Source: Amphiduros pacificus
Lineage: Eukaryota > Annelida > Polychaeta > Phyllodocida > Hesionidae
Assembly: GCA_949316495.1 (NCBI GenBank)
Contig: OX439010.1
Coordinates: 10,948,309 to 11,012,308 of the forward strand
Direction of reading: 5' to 3'
Length of the DNA stretch: 64,000 bases
The notes below the pieces were generated by a model, which saw only the letters and a program-made list of their open reading frames with translations, searched no databases and had not been told where the DNA came from. The position numbers were made by a program, and so were the translations under genes. This document shows, in pieces, positions 47,336 to 63,115 of this stretch (positions within the stretch are counted from its first letter, which is position 1; every line of letters starts with the position of its first letter).

Positions 47336-50300
47336 ATGTCAGGAGTGAACATGCACCAGCCCCATGACTGCAACCATAGTGATGGATGGTAAGTTACAAT
47401 GGCACTTCATATTGTTTGGATAAGGCATGATGGGATAGCGTGGTGCCGGACAACAAGAAGCCCTCCAGGTGGCTGAGCCTGTCAGGCGGGGCATCATGAG
47501 GACCATTACTGGCCCCCTTGCCATCAGCGGTAACTAGGATACGGCATCTCTGCCAAGCCCTCTACATTAATATGCAACGCGCTACACAAACTCCTGATTT
47601 ATCATATTCATGTACACTTCCCTGACATTGTTATGCTCTTGCTAAATGAGTTATGATATCTTACTGTATTTAATCAGGCCTGAGACTAACAGACTGATAA
47701 GACACGGAGCATCACTTAAGCTTCTTACACAAAGATTGGTGCTCACCAACAAACATGATATTAGGGTCATCATGGTGTGAACTCACCTCACCAGTTTTTG
47801 ACTTATATGTCACAAGCATATTACGATTACACCAACATCATGAGCGTCTCAGGTTTATTCGTCACAAATATGGGAAGCTGCAAGTGACATTTTGTTATGA
47901 TCCTTTTGTTTCAACACCGGCCATCAGAAGAAAAGATGTTTCATTCTGGCTTAAATCAGGCTGAACCTCTGAGACTAGAGAAATGTGGGTAAACACCTTT
48001 GCATATGTAGGTCATTCATACTGTATGTAACTATTAAGGGTGAACAGTCATATATACAATCCTTTGAAGCAAGACACTTAACAGCAGAAAAGACTTCTTC
48101 CATCTCAAAGTCACCTCTATTCTATTTTAAGATCAAACGTTCAAGCATTACTGAGGTACGTATGAATAGTGTATTGAGGAATTATAGCATAGATCTAGAC
48201 TTCTGGTACCACGTTGTCTGAAGCCTGTAGCTTTCTTTGAGATCAAATAAAGAGGAAGAGTTCAAGTTCACTTTTATCTCAATAGTGGAATGTTTCATTT
48301 TGAGGCGCTGTTCCTGGTGATATATTTTATTCACTTGATGTTCACAATAATTGAATAAATTTACCACCCACATTTTGTTTATTTTGCCCAATTTCTTAAC
48401 CCACGCTTCTCAAATGTCCTCTTGTTAACCCAAGGCAGAACCCAATTCCATTATTTCTGAGAGTGTGGACCTGCAATTGCAGCTTCCTCAATTATGTGAT
48501 CTACTTTTTCACGTTGAATCTCATTATTATGTGACTCGGGGCAGTTACAGATAGAAACAATGCAATGGTGAAATAAAAAGCAAAGACCCCATCATGCATT
48601 TTAAAATGATTTGGGCTTCAATGGTAAAGCGTTGAGGCCCTGTGATTATAAGCAGGGAGAACCATCAATCACACCCAGAGTGACATGTGATCACATTTAT
48701 TTATTGGCCACTCTTATCAAAACTTCTCACATGAGACCTTTCTTCTTGATTCCTGCTCCAAACTGCCTGCTAATCTGCGCAAAGCACAATTGACATTTCA
48801 CAATGGCCACAAGGGTCAGGTTAATCCCTTGTTGGGATAATAAGACACACAGTTACCATCCCTCACTTAGCTGGCCATTGCACCACAGCTACCAAATCAC
48901 AGTTGAGAAGAGTCATTGCAGCACATCCTCTTCTTGATTTGAGGCTTTCATGTCACTGTATACGGCAATCAGACGGGTCTCACCTATTAGCTTTATTGGG
49001 TAAATTCATCACAGTGATTGATAAGAGAGATAGCCGTGTTTACAATATCGAGACAAAACTGTAATGAATGGGTGGTGTAATTGGTGTCATTTGTCAGATC
49101 CCATACTTCCTATCTACAGTTCACCATCTCAACCACGAGACTTTTTCTCAAACCAAATGATCACAGCACATCCAAAGGCGTAACTCCAGATCCCGGCTTA
49201 TCTTCCACAACTTGCATCAGATATACCACTTTATACTATTGACTGGCCCTTAAAAGTATTTACTGTATGTTGCAAAGCCGAAGATAAAGTAATAGCACCA
49301 TTTGCGATTTTAAAGAAGCAAAACGACTTTGTTGTTTTGGAGCATCTTGCAGCTGCTTCGCTAAAATTAGTAAATGAAAGCGGTAGTCTGCAGACTGACC
49401 CTAATTTGTCTCTCTGTCCTTTTTATGGCTGAAGGCTTGTCCAAATTGAACCAGACTTGTCTAAACACAACCTGCCCACAGTGTCCTGTCTTGCTTTGTT
49501 CTTGTCTCAAGCCAATAATTCATTGCCAACTTCGTCTTGAAACTGATTCAAAGCCTTTGCAATTGGTCTGCAGGCAAAGTGGTTGTCAGCAATTAACATG
49601 AATATTTTTCTTCCACCCACAACGTACATTTTGCAGCATTGCCAAAATCCCTATACAAATGTTAGGTAAAAGTTGAAACTAATCTGTCCAGCTTATTAAG
49701 TCTTAAGTCACATTAGATTGGTTCAATTATGATTTGTTTGCTGTAGTATATCATCAAGCCACTGTCTTACTTGCAAGTGATACATGTACAAATGCATCCG
49801 CTTGAAGGAATTCTACACATCGCGCTGTTAACTCGATAATTGACCTTTGCTTGCAGCTAACATACGTCCCTGGATTTTGACATTCACAATTTACAAGGAT
49901 CGTCCTCGGCGTTAGATACGTATCTCACTGATAAATTAGTTTTAAAAAATTCAAATGTTGTGTACTTCTTGTTTCTAAAGCCATGGCAAACAAGGCCTTC
50001 TGATATTTGACACGCTATGAACTACTATGTAATATGGAAAACCCCCAAAATAAATTTTGTAGAATAACAACAATGCATTATAGATAGGTCAGCCAATCGT
50101 TTACCATTTTAGTATGAATAATGTACAAAAGGTTGTTATTTTCGCTACTGCATTTGAGGTTTGGCTTTGCAGCAATAACCCTTTGAAAGCACTCATAAAC
50201 AGAGCATGAGAAGGCGTTCTTATGAATTTTTCAATAATTCCTATTGATTGTGGTTATTGGTGACGTAACTGGCGCTCCTTTGTTCAGCTTTTTTAATGAA

Positions 50301-53280
50301 ATCATAGCCAGCTCATTACACGGAACACCAAGGTCATTTGGTCTAACTACAAAGAGATTGTTCACATTTCTGTCTTTTTATATTGAGTTTTATATCATCA
50401 AATAAACCATTTGATCCTGGTAAACCTAAATCAGAACATGCAATCCTTAATGCACTGGGAGATTTAAATCACTTTAGGCAAGCCTGAAGTTGTGAGAACA
50501 TCCCATTAGATGTGAATATCTGAAGACATTTCCCTGGAGATATCTAGCTCAGATGCATTTATTGTTCTTGACTAGTAAGATGCAGTGTGGGACCCCAATT
50601 TAAATCTAAAGGGCGTGTTTAATAAAGAGATTGATTCTGTGGCATTTACAGCCAATTTCAGAGTATTCTTCACAATTTTAGGCATGGTGAATGCTTTTCT
50701 GTTCTTCTGTAATGATCAATTTGCATTGATCAAGATATATATTGGTTTGTGATTTTCGGTACGGGGAAATTGTAGAAAACATATAAATTGTACATTTTAA
50801 TGTGAAAATACTCAAGCATATGAAAATAAACATAAATTGGTTATAGAAAATAATGATAAAAAAACACATCAATGTGTAGATAAACAAAATTGTGTTAAGT
50901 TAAAGGGAATGTCGCCATTCACCAACTGACAAATAAGACGCAATTCAAGTGAATGTCCTTGCATAATGATAAATGTTTGCATCACTGTATCTCCGTGAAG
51001 ATAGATGAGAGAAGATGAATGTTTTCATAAATTATGAGCAGGATATATCTTACTTCATTGCTAAAGCATACCGATATTTATACTACGTTGCTGATGTAAT
51101 CCCACACAATATTAAATATAAAAGAACAATGGAACATGGCCAAAGTTGTTCATTTTTAACACCCACGCTCTTAAGTGTCATAAAACGCATTATACATGAT
51201 CTGAAATACGGTTGGCACGATCACATGATCTGTGATACCTTTTGCATGATGGACTCCTTTCTATTCAGTTTAGTGCTTAACAGTTTTTCTTGTGTTAAAA
51301 ACAGAACAAGGCCGCAAACATATTGATTAGATATGTGTTCAGGCTTCTATCATGTAAATGTAAATGTAAATTTGAGAACATCTTTAAAGTTATCATACTT
51401 TAGCTTAACATACCTTACCTCCTGATGGAGCGCAATTATACATGCTTGGGTCACGTGATTGTGAGATGGGCAAAGCTTTTTTGAGGAGTCACAAGATGTG
51501 ATGAGATGGAGTGATGAGTTGGGCGAGAAGGTGTCAATCCCATCAAGTGATCACACGATCCACTTGTGCACACCTTCTACTATAGAGCGAGAAAGCTTTG
51601 ATCCCAGGCGCCTGCTGTGACCGGAGAAGCCCTAAACCCAACCTGGCAACGATTAAGGTATCACGGATTGAGATCAGCAAGGCATTTTTTCCCTCTCTTT
51701 AAATGAGAATTGATTCATGCTGACTCTGTATGTGTAAACTGTGGACACTGCTGATGTAGCAGGAGTTGGTTAACCGGTGTGACTTTTTTTATCAGAGCCT
51801 TATCAGAGCCTTATCAGGGCCTTATCACCTGTGATTTGAAGGTGAAGCACTTTAGTAGGGAGGCAGTGGTCTCCTACAGGCTTGCAGCCTTTCACACACT
51901 ATGAGTATGCCAGGCACGTGTGCGTTATTAGTTGCTATCTGAGAAGCTGATCACCCACACAGCAGAAGTGTTTTGGTAGGCGAGTAAAGCACACACTGCC
52001 ACAGAAAAAGCCCGGAGTAGCAGGGATGATGACAGAAGAAGCTTGCGCAAAGTTCGGCCGGAATTTTCTTTGCATTTAGCAGCCTACTTCATCTTCACCC
52101 AGCAGGAGGCTCAACCTTTGACTTGTCTACTTACATGGCTGCAATTGCTTCACTTTGACCATTTCTGACCGGTTTATTCCAGAAAGCCCCATGTGGGATT
52201 CAGGGCAAGTTTGGCTGCCATTTTTATGTAGGAATGACAAGAAGCACAAGTCTGGCAGTCCAGCTCGGGGGCCTCTGCAGAGACCTCTGTAGAGGGTCCC
52301 AAGCATTCCCCTCTGGCCAAATCTGTCCTCATATGTTATTGTGTATGACAACATACATGTTCTCATATGTCAAAGCAGACTTGCCCATTCATCTCTTCTC
52401 TTTTGCTAACACATGCTACCCATTTCCTCCACACAAACACCCATCCTCACGCTCTCAGATCATGATTTGGACCTATTTCTCTTCTGAGTTATACATTTCC
52501 ATTTTTTCCCACAAATATCGCACATTCCATATAAGTGATTTTCCATATCTGAAATGAGTTTCCTTTTTGTTTGTACACTGGGATATGACTGACAATAATT
52601 ATAGAATCTAGAACGTCAATGAATAATTAATAAGCAACCATCTATAATTGTCAATTGAGACAATTGCAATCGTATTCAAAAATATATTGAACCACATACA
52701 CATTTGCAAGTAATCTCTTTGCAAAAACATGTCATCAATCTCATGAAAAATTAAATAGCTAGCTATGGACGAAATTCTAGATATGATATATTGTATTGTT
52801 ATTGGCTGTGCATGCAATTAGAAACACAAATACATATGACTGCTACAAGCACACATCTTGTCTAGATCACCAAGGAACGTATTGGTATATTCTATACCCT
52901 ATATATTATTTACTACATGGGTCATATGAGCACAGACATTTCTAGAATGGCCAGCATTTAACCAGTTTGTTACATATCCAGGTTTCCAGGTAAATCCTGC
53001 TGTTGTTGCATGCCCTACATGCTTATACAGTTGACTTATATGATATGGAAGTTCCTTCCAATAGAGATAGATATAATGACACATAATAACCTGTACACAA
53101 CAGAATGAATAATGAGCCATTCTGCTTCTCTTTGTCAGGGAGTGTTCTGTCACTGACAACACACCTGGGACTTGGTTGACTAATTACAGACCCAGACAGG
53201 ATGTACACTCTTTATTATGTGTCTTCTGTGGCATCAGATGGTCTTCCGGTCTGGGGGGCATGACAGATGGGACACATATG

Positions 53281-53412
<132 letters not shown>

Positions 53413-56400
53413 GGTGATGATGGTCTTATTGGGAGAAAATGGATAATAGTTGTCTGACAAAATAGGGGAAATCTGGTAAAATGCTTTACATATGGAGTCC
53501 TGTTTTGAGTGAAATAGTGAAATGTTTATTTCTTAACATTCATATTTGGCCTTTATTTATAATGTTGTTTTATATAAAATGTTGGTTTGGTCTTGATGTA
53601 TTCCTGTAATGCTGATTTGTGATGACAAATCGATGACACCAAAAAATTCCTTTACGATTCCATCTCATTGTAGGTTATTTATAGTGTATCAAAATGTGAT
53701 GGAAATGAGGGTAGCCCCTCATAAATAGCCCAGTTCTCTGTGAGCGATTATAATTTCCTGCTTGCTAACTGCGAGCCACAGGTCAAGTAATCTTTGCACT
53801 ACCTGTCTAATGAGAATGTAGGCCTCGTATATCTATCTCCTCTTGCATGAAGACCGATATATCTATGGGTGCTAACAAACACTCGTGTATTTCTCTCAAG
53901 CATTTTGCAAATATTTTATTTTATAAGGTATAGATATACCAGTTTTACCTGCCTGACTATTGTAAAAAATAACTCTGGAGTTCTCATCCTCCTTCACTAC
54001 TACCACTAAGCTTATAGTGATGGTGCCTAGCTTTAAGAAGCTTTTTCCTCAGATGGCTGACACCATCAGTAATGTGACATTGCAAATACTCTGTCATATT
54101 TGACATAGCACATGCTCTCAACACAAGGAATTGGGCTTGCATAAGCATTTTTCATAGTTAGGAATTCCCAATGAGATGTAATTATTTGCTGCGATTTAAT
54201 CGCTAATTAGACCTATCGGGTGACGCATATCAAAGTAGTTTCTAACATGATAGTGCTTCATAACGTTGTTTTAATTACATGGAATCTAGGATAATGATAA
54301 CGGATCTATGCAGACGTATAAAAACAACCCACGGTAGGCTTTACCTGCCCTCTTTCACAAAAGGGATCAAATTTTCATATTCTACTGTCAAGAAACATGC
54401 GATATTTTATTGACCATCTCGGATCCCCAAGCCTAATAATGAGATGAAGTTATATATTTTATCTTTTTCTAGGCCCAGAGCCTTTTTACAGTAGTTGGAA
54501 AGACGTTTACCTGGCACCCAATGAACATAAAATAAAAGGTGACATCAACCTTTTTTAGACAGCATAATCTTAACCATGATTCTAGAAACTAATTTGATGC
54601 TGCTGCTCAATACCCACCTGGGTACATCGAGAAGTATCAAAGGTATGACAACAATCGTACCTGTTCCTCAGGTGCAGGTACGTGGAGTTTCATTGGGGTG
54701 CAGACCTTTGGCATGTTTACATCTCAAAGAAAATTGTCTTAAATATATTAACATACAAATTGAGAGTATAATAACAAAGCCTCCAACTTCAGGTTTCTTT
54801 TGCCCATGACAGGAGGAAAATGGTCAGAGTATTAACTTCACCCAACAATTGATGAGTATGGATCACGTCCAAGACAGCATCAATGTGATGTCAGGTTTGG
54901 TTAAAGACCCAGTGTCTTAGTTGGCCTGCAACAAGTCCATAGCCAGTCTGAAGCTCTGATAACCTGCCACGCCGTGTTTGTCACCCAGAGCGCTGAGTTA
55001 TGAAGGCATAATGGCCCAGCTCACACCCAATTAGGGTTATATAGATTTGCCCAGCTTCATAAATTTCCTGGCACCTGTTCTGAGAGACACGGCAAAGCAA
55101 TAGGACGAAGCAGCCGTGCTGGGTCTCAGGTTTGGCATCATCACTGTGATGGCATGTGGTGTATCTCATGTCATACCTGCCAAGTTCTAACTATATACTT
55201 CAACCACAGTCCCTTTGAAGAAAATACCCAGGCCTGCTCAAACCAATATCCTATCATTACTCCTTCAAATTAAGCTATATTACTAACCACAAATGACTGA
55301 TCATCTCATACTGAGTAATTCAATTTATCCTGTTGGTCGGAAGCTTTACACATGATTAATATCAATTGTTATACACTATTTTATACATGTTCAGTGTACT
55401 ATTTTCATTTTAAAAAGAATTAAATTAATCAACTTACGGTCATGTTTTTAGTGCTTTCACGGCTTGGCTACCACTATCACAAATTAACACAATAGGTGCG
55501 AATGCATTCGCCGGTATGCCCTACTTTACCTTTTAATCTGCCACGCTGGTTCCATAGCTTAAACGTTCCCTTCAATGTTTGGGAATAACATGTCATGTGC
55601 CTATCTTATATTTAAACACTTTGGCTGTAAAGACCACATACGTGTATATAAATGCTATATGTTGCATAGATGTCAGTGAAGTAAATACACAAAATGAATT
55701 CAAAAGTACTATATTTAATTCAGCACACATTGTACTGTCAATGGCAGGTTTATAAAACATCTTGAAGGCCTTGGAAATAATGAGGCCTCTTAGTTGTGTC
55801 TTGATCCTAGATGGCTATAACACGTGAATGCAGGTGATACCAAGACTAGGACAAAAGGCAGGACTATGTGGATATTAGAGAACCTGCTCACCATACTCCT
55901 ATTCAAGGGGTTTGCAACAATGCACTCTTCAAAGCGTTCGCAACAATCTTCTTTACAATGTGTTTTCTAGTGGCATTGGGGGATTTGGCCATTACAGATA
56001 TATAATTATGTAATGGTTATGGTGGTGTTATTATGCATGATATCTGACATATATTACAAATTTTATGAGGAACATTGCATGAACAAGAGCCAAGAAAATA
56101 AAGCAAACTAGTATTTTTTTTGCTGACGATGATGGCAATAACCATTCAAAACCCTGTTGTTTTTACAAGAGACACACCAGCCATGAATGACATTCAGCAA
56201 TGATGGGCACGTTATGGAGACAGTCCACAATTACCTCACAAATCGTGCCTGAGCCTTGTACGACGAGGTAAAGATAGCCCACTGAGATCTTGTCTAAACA
56301 TGGCATAAGGAGGAAGCAAATATTTGTTGGCCTGGGGGGCTGGAACGCTTAAACGAGAGCCTATCTCTATGTTACCTTCCTGTAGCTACAAAGTTGCCTG

Positions 56401-58665
56401 AATCGGTCCTCACTATCTCAAAGATTTTCCAGCCCAATTTGTAGATTAATGTCTGTGCCAAAAATGTTTTTTTAAAGAACCTTTCACAATATATTTGTTA
56501 ACCAAGTAAAGAAAGCCATCTTTCAGGATAGACATGTGTATATGACGATTTGTGACATTTCAGCAACTCTCCTGACTCTCCTGACTAATATAGCCTCAAT
56601 ACATCAGAAGGATTCAGATTCCAAAAACAATATAATCGACCAGATGCCAGTCTGGACTGGGCAACACAATATCAATGCTGATCTGCCCAAACAAGATGAC
56701 CTATATATGTATAATATGGATATGATTTGTTCATCCCTTCCCAACAGAGCCCATTCTTTGCCACTTTGTTGCTTTAACATTGGCATATCTAAAGAGCGGC
56801 ATTTAACTCCATTCTGCCCATTTTGAATTGCTTTTGTGAACTCTGCAGCGATGTTGTATGCCAGTAAGTTAAGCGATATGTCAGATACAATACACTATAA
56901 TAATGTATCAGATTTTTCCATCAATGTCTGATTGTCTGCAAGGAAATCTGGTTGTGCCATACCATAATTTTCTAAAACTTTCTAAAACTGTGCATCCAAA
57001 ACCAACACAGTATTTCACCAGTGTGTCATTCAGGGCTTCACTAGATATCGCTTACAGGACACTTGTTTATTCTGAATAATTTCTATGTATTTTTCTTTTG
57101 AGGGGAAACATCATAGGAGGGGGTGATATACAGCAGACTCATTACTATATTAGGAATCATATTTAATGCTATATCAATCAGAAGAAGGTAAATCAAAATA
57201 AAGACCCCGTTCATTTTGAACACTTTTGTGTTGGTTGGGGTACTTTATGCACAATTCGGCATGCAGAAATTGGGAATACAATATTGTTAAGTTATTGTAT
57301 TCTACCAGGTCTTAATGTTAGTAATAGTGATGAAAAGGTAATAGCTATTAATTTAATTGTTCAAAAATAGCAATTTAATAATATCTCATTTATTTCCACT
57401 CAGTGTGTTATTTTCCCAGCAGAGGCTTCCACCAATTAAGAAGAATTCAAATGATGTAACTGTGAAAATCCATCAGACCAGAAGCACCGGGAAAACAACA
57501 TTTTATAATGTGCATGCACAGAGATAAAGTACAAAATAAAAGTCTCATCACAGGCGATGGAAAATTAAAAGTATTGCAATAGGTCAACCACGCAGATGAA
57601 AGATGACTGAATGTGACCAAACCTTTCTGATTTGCTTCTTAAACGTTGCAATATTCAATGCGGTTACAAACGATGCTTAATCAAAATAGGATCGTGGAGA
57701 TATTTCCAAGCATAAACATCGAAGAATTTAATACAGACAGAGAGGATAATAGAATCAGTGAGATAATACTTGTGTGTAATCAAAGCCAATACAGTGTAAT
57801 GAGACAGGATCGAGAGAATCTGGCTGACTGAAAGTGATCAGTGGCCAAGATGGGGTCTGACGCACTTCCTGTTAACAAGGTCAGGGCTGCAAGGTCAAGT
57901 AGGAGGGTGAGTTTGCTTGTTTGTTATTGGCACTCTATCACTGAATAGCTGGCGATCACTTCTATTGATCATGCTTGAGTCAAGGAACAGGCCAACCTTG
58001 ACTGATGGAGGTTACATCGTGTGGTCCAGCCCGTGCCAAGACTGCAAAAAATAACTAGCATCATATCCCGCCTTCAAATCACGAACTTTCCGAGACTTGA
58101 GGGACCGTTTTGCTGACACTTGAAGATCACAAAGGGTCAAAATTAATGATGGTTAAGTGACTGAAATGAAACCTGGTTGAGTACAAAGCGCTGCGTGGTG
58201 CTGTATAATAGGTGGCAGTCTTGCCGGAGCCAAGTCAAATCAAGCTTGAAAGTCAAAGGTCATTATAAACAGGATAATAAGGTCAAACAAATCGCATGTG
58301 AAGATTGCAATCAGGCAGAAAGTTGCTAGAGTGGTAAGTGATGAGGGGTTGACCCAAGAGGCATCCATCACGGATGCAATGTCACATAACAACTTTCATT
58401 TATGATAATGACTCAAATACTGCATGCTATTCACGTTAAGAGAAATGACTCCACCTTCATATTTAAAATTGAAATGATTTCCTTGTGTCCAATTGAAACA
58501 TAATATATCAAAATGTCTAAATGTAATATTTTTCCTCCAAATTTCATTTAAAACATTACATTGGTGTATTATTCTGCATTTTGTGTTTATCTTGCTTCAA
58601 AACAAGTGGCATGTTCAACCAATAAACATAACAATCAACATATTCTGAAACAAAATGAGAATTTA

Positions 58666-58824
58666 AGTCACATGACTGACAATCACATGACTGACAAGTC
58701 ACATGACTGACAAGTCACATGACTGACAAGTCACATGACTGACAAGTCACATGACAAACAAGTCACATGACAAACAAGTCACATGACAAACAAGTCACAT
58801 GACAAACAAGTCACATGACTGGCA
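58666..58824. repeat. 16-bp minisatellite with ten TCACATGA motifs
   Basis: AGTCACATGACTGACA and AGTCACATGACAAACA units place TCACATGA at 58668, 58683, 58699, 58715, 58731, 58747, 58763, 58779, 58795 and 58811. TCACATGA is the non-canonical (CATG) half-variant of the M-box recognised by MITF-type factors. Function is unknown. Confidence 0.9.
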
Positions 58825-61800
58825 ATCCTTTAAGAGTGGCAGTGGCAGGTCTGGAGGATAAACAGGCAGCAAAGACAAATTTATCTGCAAATTTTAATTC
58901 CAGTTTGAACGTATTTATCTTATTTGGGTATTTAGATGGCTACATGGATGTTAGATAATGTCATCACCTTTTCACAAAACCATTTTGTCATTTTGTCCAA
59001 TTACGTAAGTGTGACTGTAGTATTAGACATAAAGAAGTTTAGAAGTTGCAGACGGCATAACTTCATTAGAATAAGCTACCCAGTAAAGCTGATTTAGCAA
59101 GAAAACTCATTCCAGATCAGACCCATACAATAAGGTGAGATAAGGTCTCCTCAAGACAACAGAGGATGATAGCACTGCTATGGGCTGTGAAATACAATTA
59201 TTAAATCCTGTCTGACAAGATAATCTTCACCAAATGATATATTGGAATTCTTTCCTATATGTTGTCAGTCAATTACAAAGCTGTCCAGAAATGTTGATAT
59301 GTCTGAGTTCTGTATACAATTACATTAAAGCCAGATGACAGCGGTGTGGGAGTGAAGATCCTGCTTCTCAGCAAGCTTTACAACTTATCCTTAGATATAT
59401 CTCTTATCCCCCACTATTACATAAATGTTATATATCGTTATGTTACAAACAACAAAGTTAAAATGCCACATGTGCAATATTGTTGCTTACCTATAGCAGC
59501 GCCTTAAACACATGGCAGATGAAAACTTTCTTACATAAATGCTGATTTTCATATTAAACAATCAGTGCCTCTCCCTTTATTAGTTCTTTCATTGCCGATT
59601 TGCCTATAATTGATATGTTTCAATATGGTTCGTATCCAGGCTATTTATTTTACCTCTGAATGGCGGCCTTTTAGCGTTGTTGTGTCGCGCTAAGCCTGTA
59701 TTCAATCATTTTTGCATTCATTGCAGACAAAATGAGGCTCGCTTTCTCCCACGAAGGGCCCTACTACTCGCCTATTGGTTTCACCCGGACCTTGTCATCA
59801 GGGGACAGATGAGTGTGGCAAGCGACCTCTGGTGTAGCCATTATACACACATGTGAGGGGCTCCCCTTGCAGGTCACAGAGGTGACATGTTGCCATTGGC
59901 TATGTGAGATGTACAGCTGAGAAGGGGGCTTAACATGGTGTCCACGTGGTTTCCCTATTGATGATGGTTAAATCATGGATTATTCTCAGATTGAAAGTGC
60001 ACACTGTTCTCATAAATAAACAGTCATGTTATTTGATACATGGTTTGTCTCTGTGGAATAATATATCAACCACATTATGAGACAAAAAGTTCTTAAGACG
60101 ACAGACATACATTTCCAATACATTTTGGAACGCTAAAATAGCAACATCCACAGTTTATCATAAAACATATATATGCTTTCTAAATAAATTAAAAAAAGAT
60201 TGTTAATACCTATTACTATTACCAACATATTTCCAGTGTTGAGTATCATTGCTAAATTCCACATAGTGGTACTTCCTTATGGTTATTTGCTAGTTAGGAA
60301 TACTATTTTCACAATCCATAATACTGTTTGTCAGGATATTGGGTTACTTTGTAAGATATATTGTACAGCAGATTGTATAGCAGCTACACATGTTATGAAG
60401 ACTAGTTACACATAAATGTTTGATATACTACATTAGAATATTGAATCTTGCTGCATAATGATATTTGATAAGAAAGGAAAAGAAATGATATTTGATAAGA
60501 AAGCAAACTGAATACTAAATTAGTAACAATAGTTTGAATAATATATCTATTTTCTTCATTTCCATTGGAATGATATAACAATGAGTCATTGCATTAGACA
60601 TAGATGCCACCAACTGTTAGATTTTGAACCAATTTCAAAAGGTTGCGTCATAAGCCATGAGCTTTCCACAACCCAAATGATAAGTATATGTTCGATCTCA
60701 GCCATGTGTCTATACATGTGTATATAGCATTACTGTATATGGACTAGGGAAATGTAAAAAAAGTCTTGCACCACATCTCTGTAACCTATTATACATCTAA
60801 AAAGGAATACATGTTTCCAAATTAATTATTTATTCAATCATTTAAAAATAATGTATTCACCTAAACAGTAATATTTTCAATCCATGCAGTTTGAATTAAA
60901 TAATTAAATAAATATCTGTAGTGATAAATGGGGCATTATTTCAAATTAGGTAAATTCTTAAACCTTTTTTAATTATATGCTTAACGTTAAATTTTATGTG
61001 ATCATTTGCAAAGCGCTTGCCACTAAATGCTCCTTTTCTCTGTGCTCAATTGACGTAAGTGTGGTTCAGGAAGCTTCAACTTACTGTGTTTTACTGAGAT
61101 CTACTTTTTCTACTATATTATATGACAAACTTGTGTCAATCAATGTGGGGGAAGGGTTACATTTGAGTATATTTGCTTGATTTTTTTTTTCTTATTAGAT
61201 GTGTCGTAAAATGTCCTACATTGGTGGTTGTTATCCCATTTGCATTGTCCAACCCTTGTCATCACTGGGACAATAGAGTTGTAAACACCTCCCACGCCAG
61301 ACATCGTGCTATGGATCAGACAGAACCTAATACATCCTGTCCTACCCTTCTGACCCTCGGATGCCAATGATGCCTGCCGTCAAAATGTAATCTAATCCAC
61401 TAAAAGCATGCAGGCAATAACTGTGCTTTCTTGATGGAGGCTGAAGCTGTGAAGGCCACCAGAGAGCTCATTCTATAAGTGGACACACATTACGTCCCAT
61501 CCTTACAAACCCTCTGGTTTAATTCAAACCCAAACTGTGATGTCCCTCTTCTCTTCTGATGCATTTGGGACAACGTACCATTATTCTTATATGAACACAA
61601 AGGGCGAACCAGTAATATACTGGGACGATTAAAAGTAGGCGTGATGGCTCCTATGGGTAGGTCACGTGATTGAGTTGTGTGACAATAAGATAACGTAATC
61701 TGGCATAGTCTGATATAGAGACCTCTCATTCAGCAGTTATGCCTGATAGGCACATTGCATATTGCCGCCCAGTGAACACCCTGAGTGCACACACATTCAT

Positions 61801-62544
61801 TGCTGTCTCCTATTGAAGCATACAGAATTACCATCAGTTGTGATACTGCACAACCATTGTGCATTAGTTGCACCTCATTGCACACCAAAGTACATTAACA
61901 CTACAAAGGTATGAGGTCTTAAGCAATCATAGAAATATGGGTACCGATAATGACACGGAACCATGTGCCACACTATTTGATAGAATTAAACATTGATTAA
62001 TTCTATGGAATCAGTGTTATTAAAAGATATTCACAAAGATCTGTTATTGATCAATATATGCTGATATCATACATAACAACTGTTGATGTGAGAATGCATA
62101 TAGAGTTTCTGATATGAATCCATTTATTACTTCCTCTTGGTCTATTTCTCACCTGTCAAGAACCAATGTGATTTTAATAATGCTTGTATGTCATATATCC
62201 CTTTTGGGGTATCTGTTTTACATCTTGTTATAAAACGTTAAAAACATAGTTTCTCCATTAATATGTCACCTTCTCAGAAAATGTTAAATGTCTCCTGAAG
62301 GCCACACGTGATCATTGTAATTTAAAATTCAGACAATTTGAAAACATCGTAGCATTGAGAGAAATAAATGTCTTCAGACACATAATTTTATAAATGAGTA
62401 TGAAGTTCAACTGTTCAAGAACCAGGTGCATGGATAAATGTCAAGAAGGTTTTTTCACTTCAATACATGGAAATTGCATACATTAATCTAAAAATCTATT
62501 GATAAGATATTTCTAATTTCCTGCACTGCGTTAGCTTGGATTGG

Positions 62545-63115
62545 AAAAACGAATCAGCTGTCCTAGGCATGATGGTGAATATATTAACTGGTTATACAGG
62601 GAGATGGGATACAACAGGCAACTGCCATGGTTATGGAGAGGGTTTTGGCATGGTGATGATTATATTAACTGGTTATGCAGAGAAGTTGGTTTAAAAGGCA
62701 GCTGTCCTGAGCATGATGGTGATTACATCCACTGGTTATGCAAAGAGATTTGAATCAAGAGGTAGCGCTCTCAGCGTGATTACATCCACTGGTTATGCAA
62801 AGAGATTTGAATCAAGAGGCAGCTGTTCCGGCGTGATTACATCCACTGATTATGCAAAGAGATTAGATTCAAGAGGCAGCTGTTCCAGCGTGATTACATT
62901 CACTGGTTATGCAAAGAGTTTAGGTTCAAGAGGCAGCTGTTCCGGCGTGATTACATCCACTGATTATGCAAAGAGATTGGGTTCAAGAGGCAGCTGTTCC
63001 GGCGTGATTACATTCACTGGTTATGCAAAGAGTTTAGGTTCAAGAGGCAGCTGTTCCGGCGTGATTACATTCACTGGTTATGCAAAAGAAATACATGAGG
63101 CTTCTGTTCTGGGCA
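62545..63115 (+). repeat. 57-bp minisatellite with open 19-residue repeats
   Basis: GCGTGATTACAT begins at 62774, 62831, 62888, 62945, 63002 and 63059, exactly 57 bases apart. The units contain CACTGGTTATGCAAAGAG and TTCAAGAGGCAGCTGTTCC. Older, longer-spaced copies precede them from about 62545. One plus frame stays open across the array (Ile-Thr-Ser-Thr-Gly-Tyr-Ala-Lys repeats), but it has no start context, splice sites or known domain, so it is listed as a repeat. Confidence 0.85.

Noticed and set aside
51419-51560. Minus-strand stretch of about 47 open codons before a strong GTAAGG donor-like site
   Set aside because: No similarity to any HCN segment and an in-frame stop upstream without a convincing acceptor.
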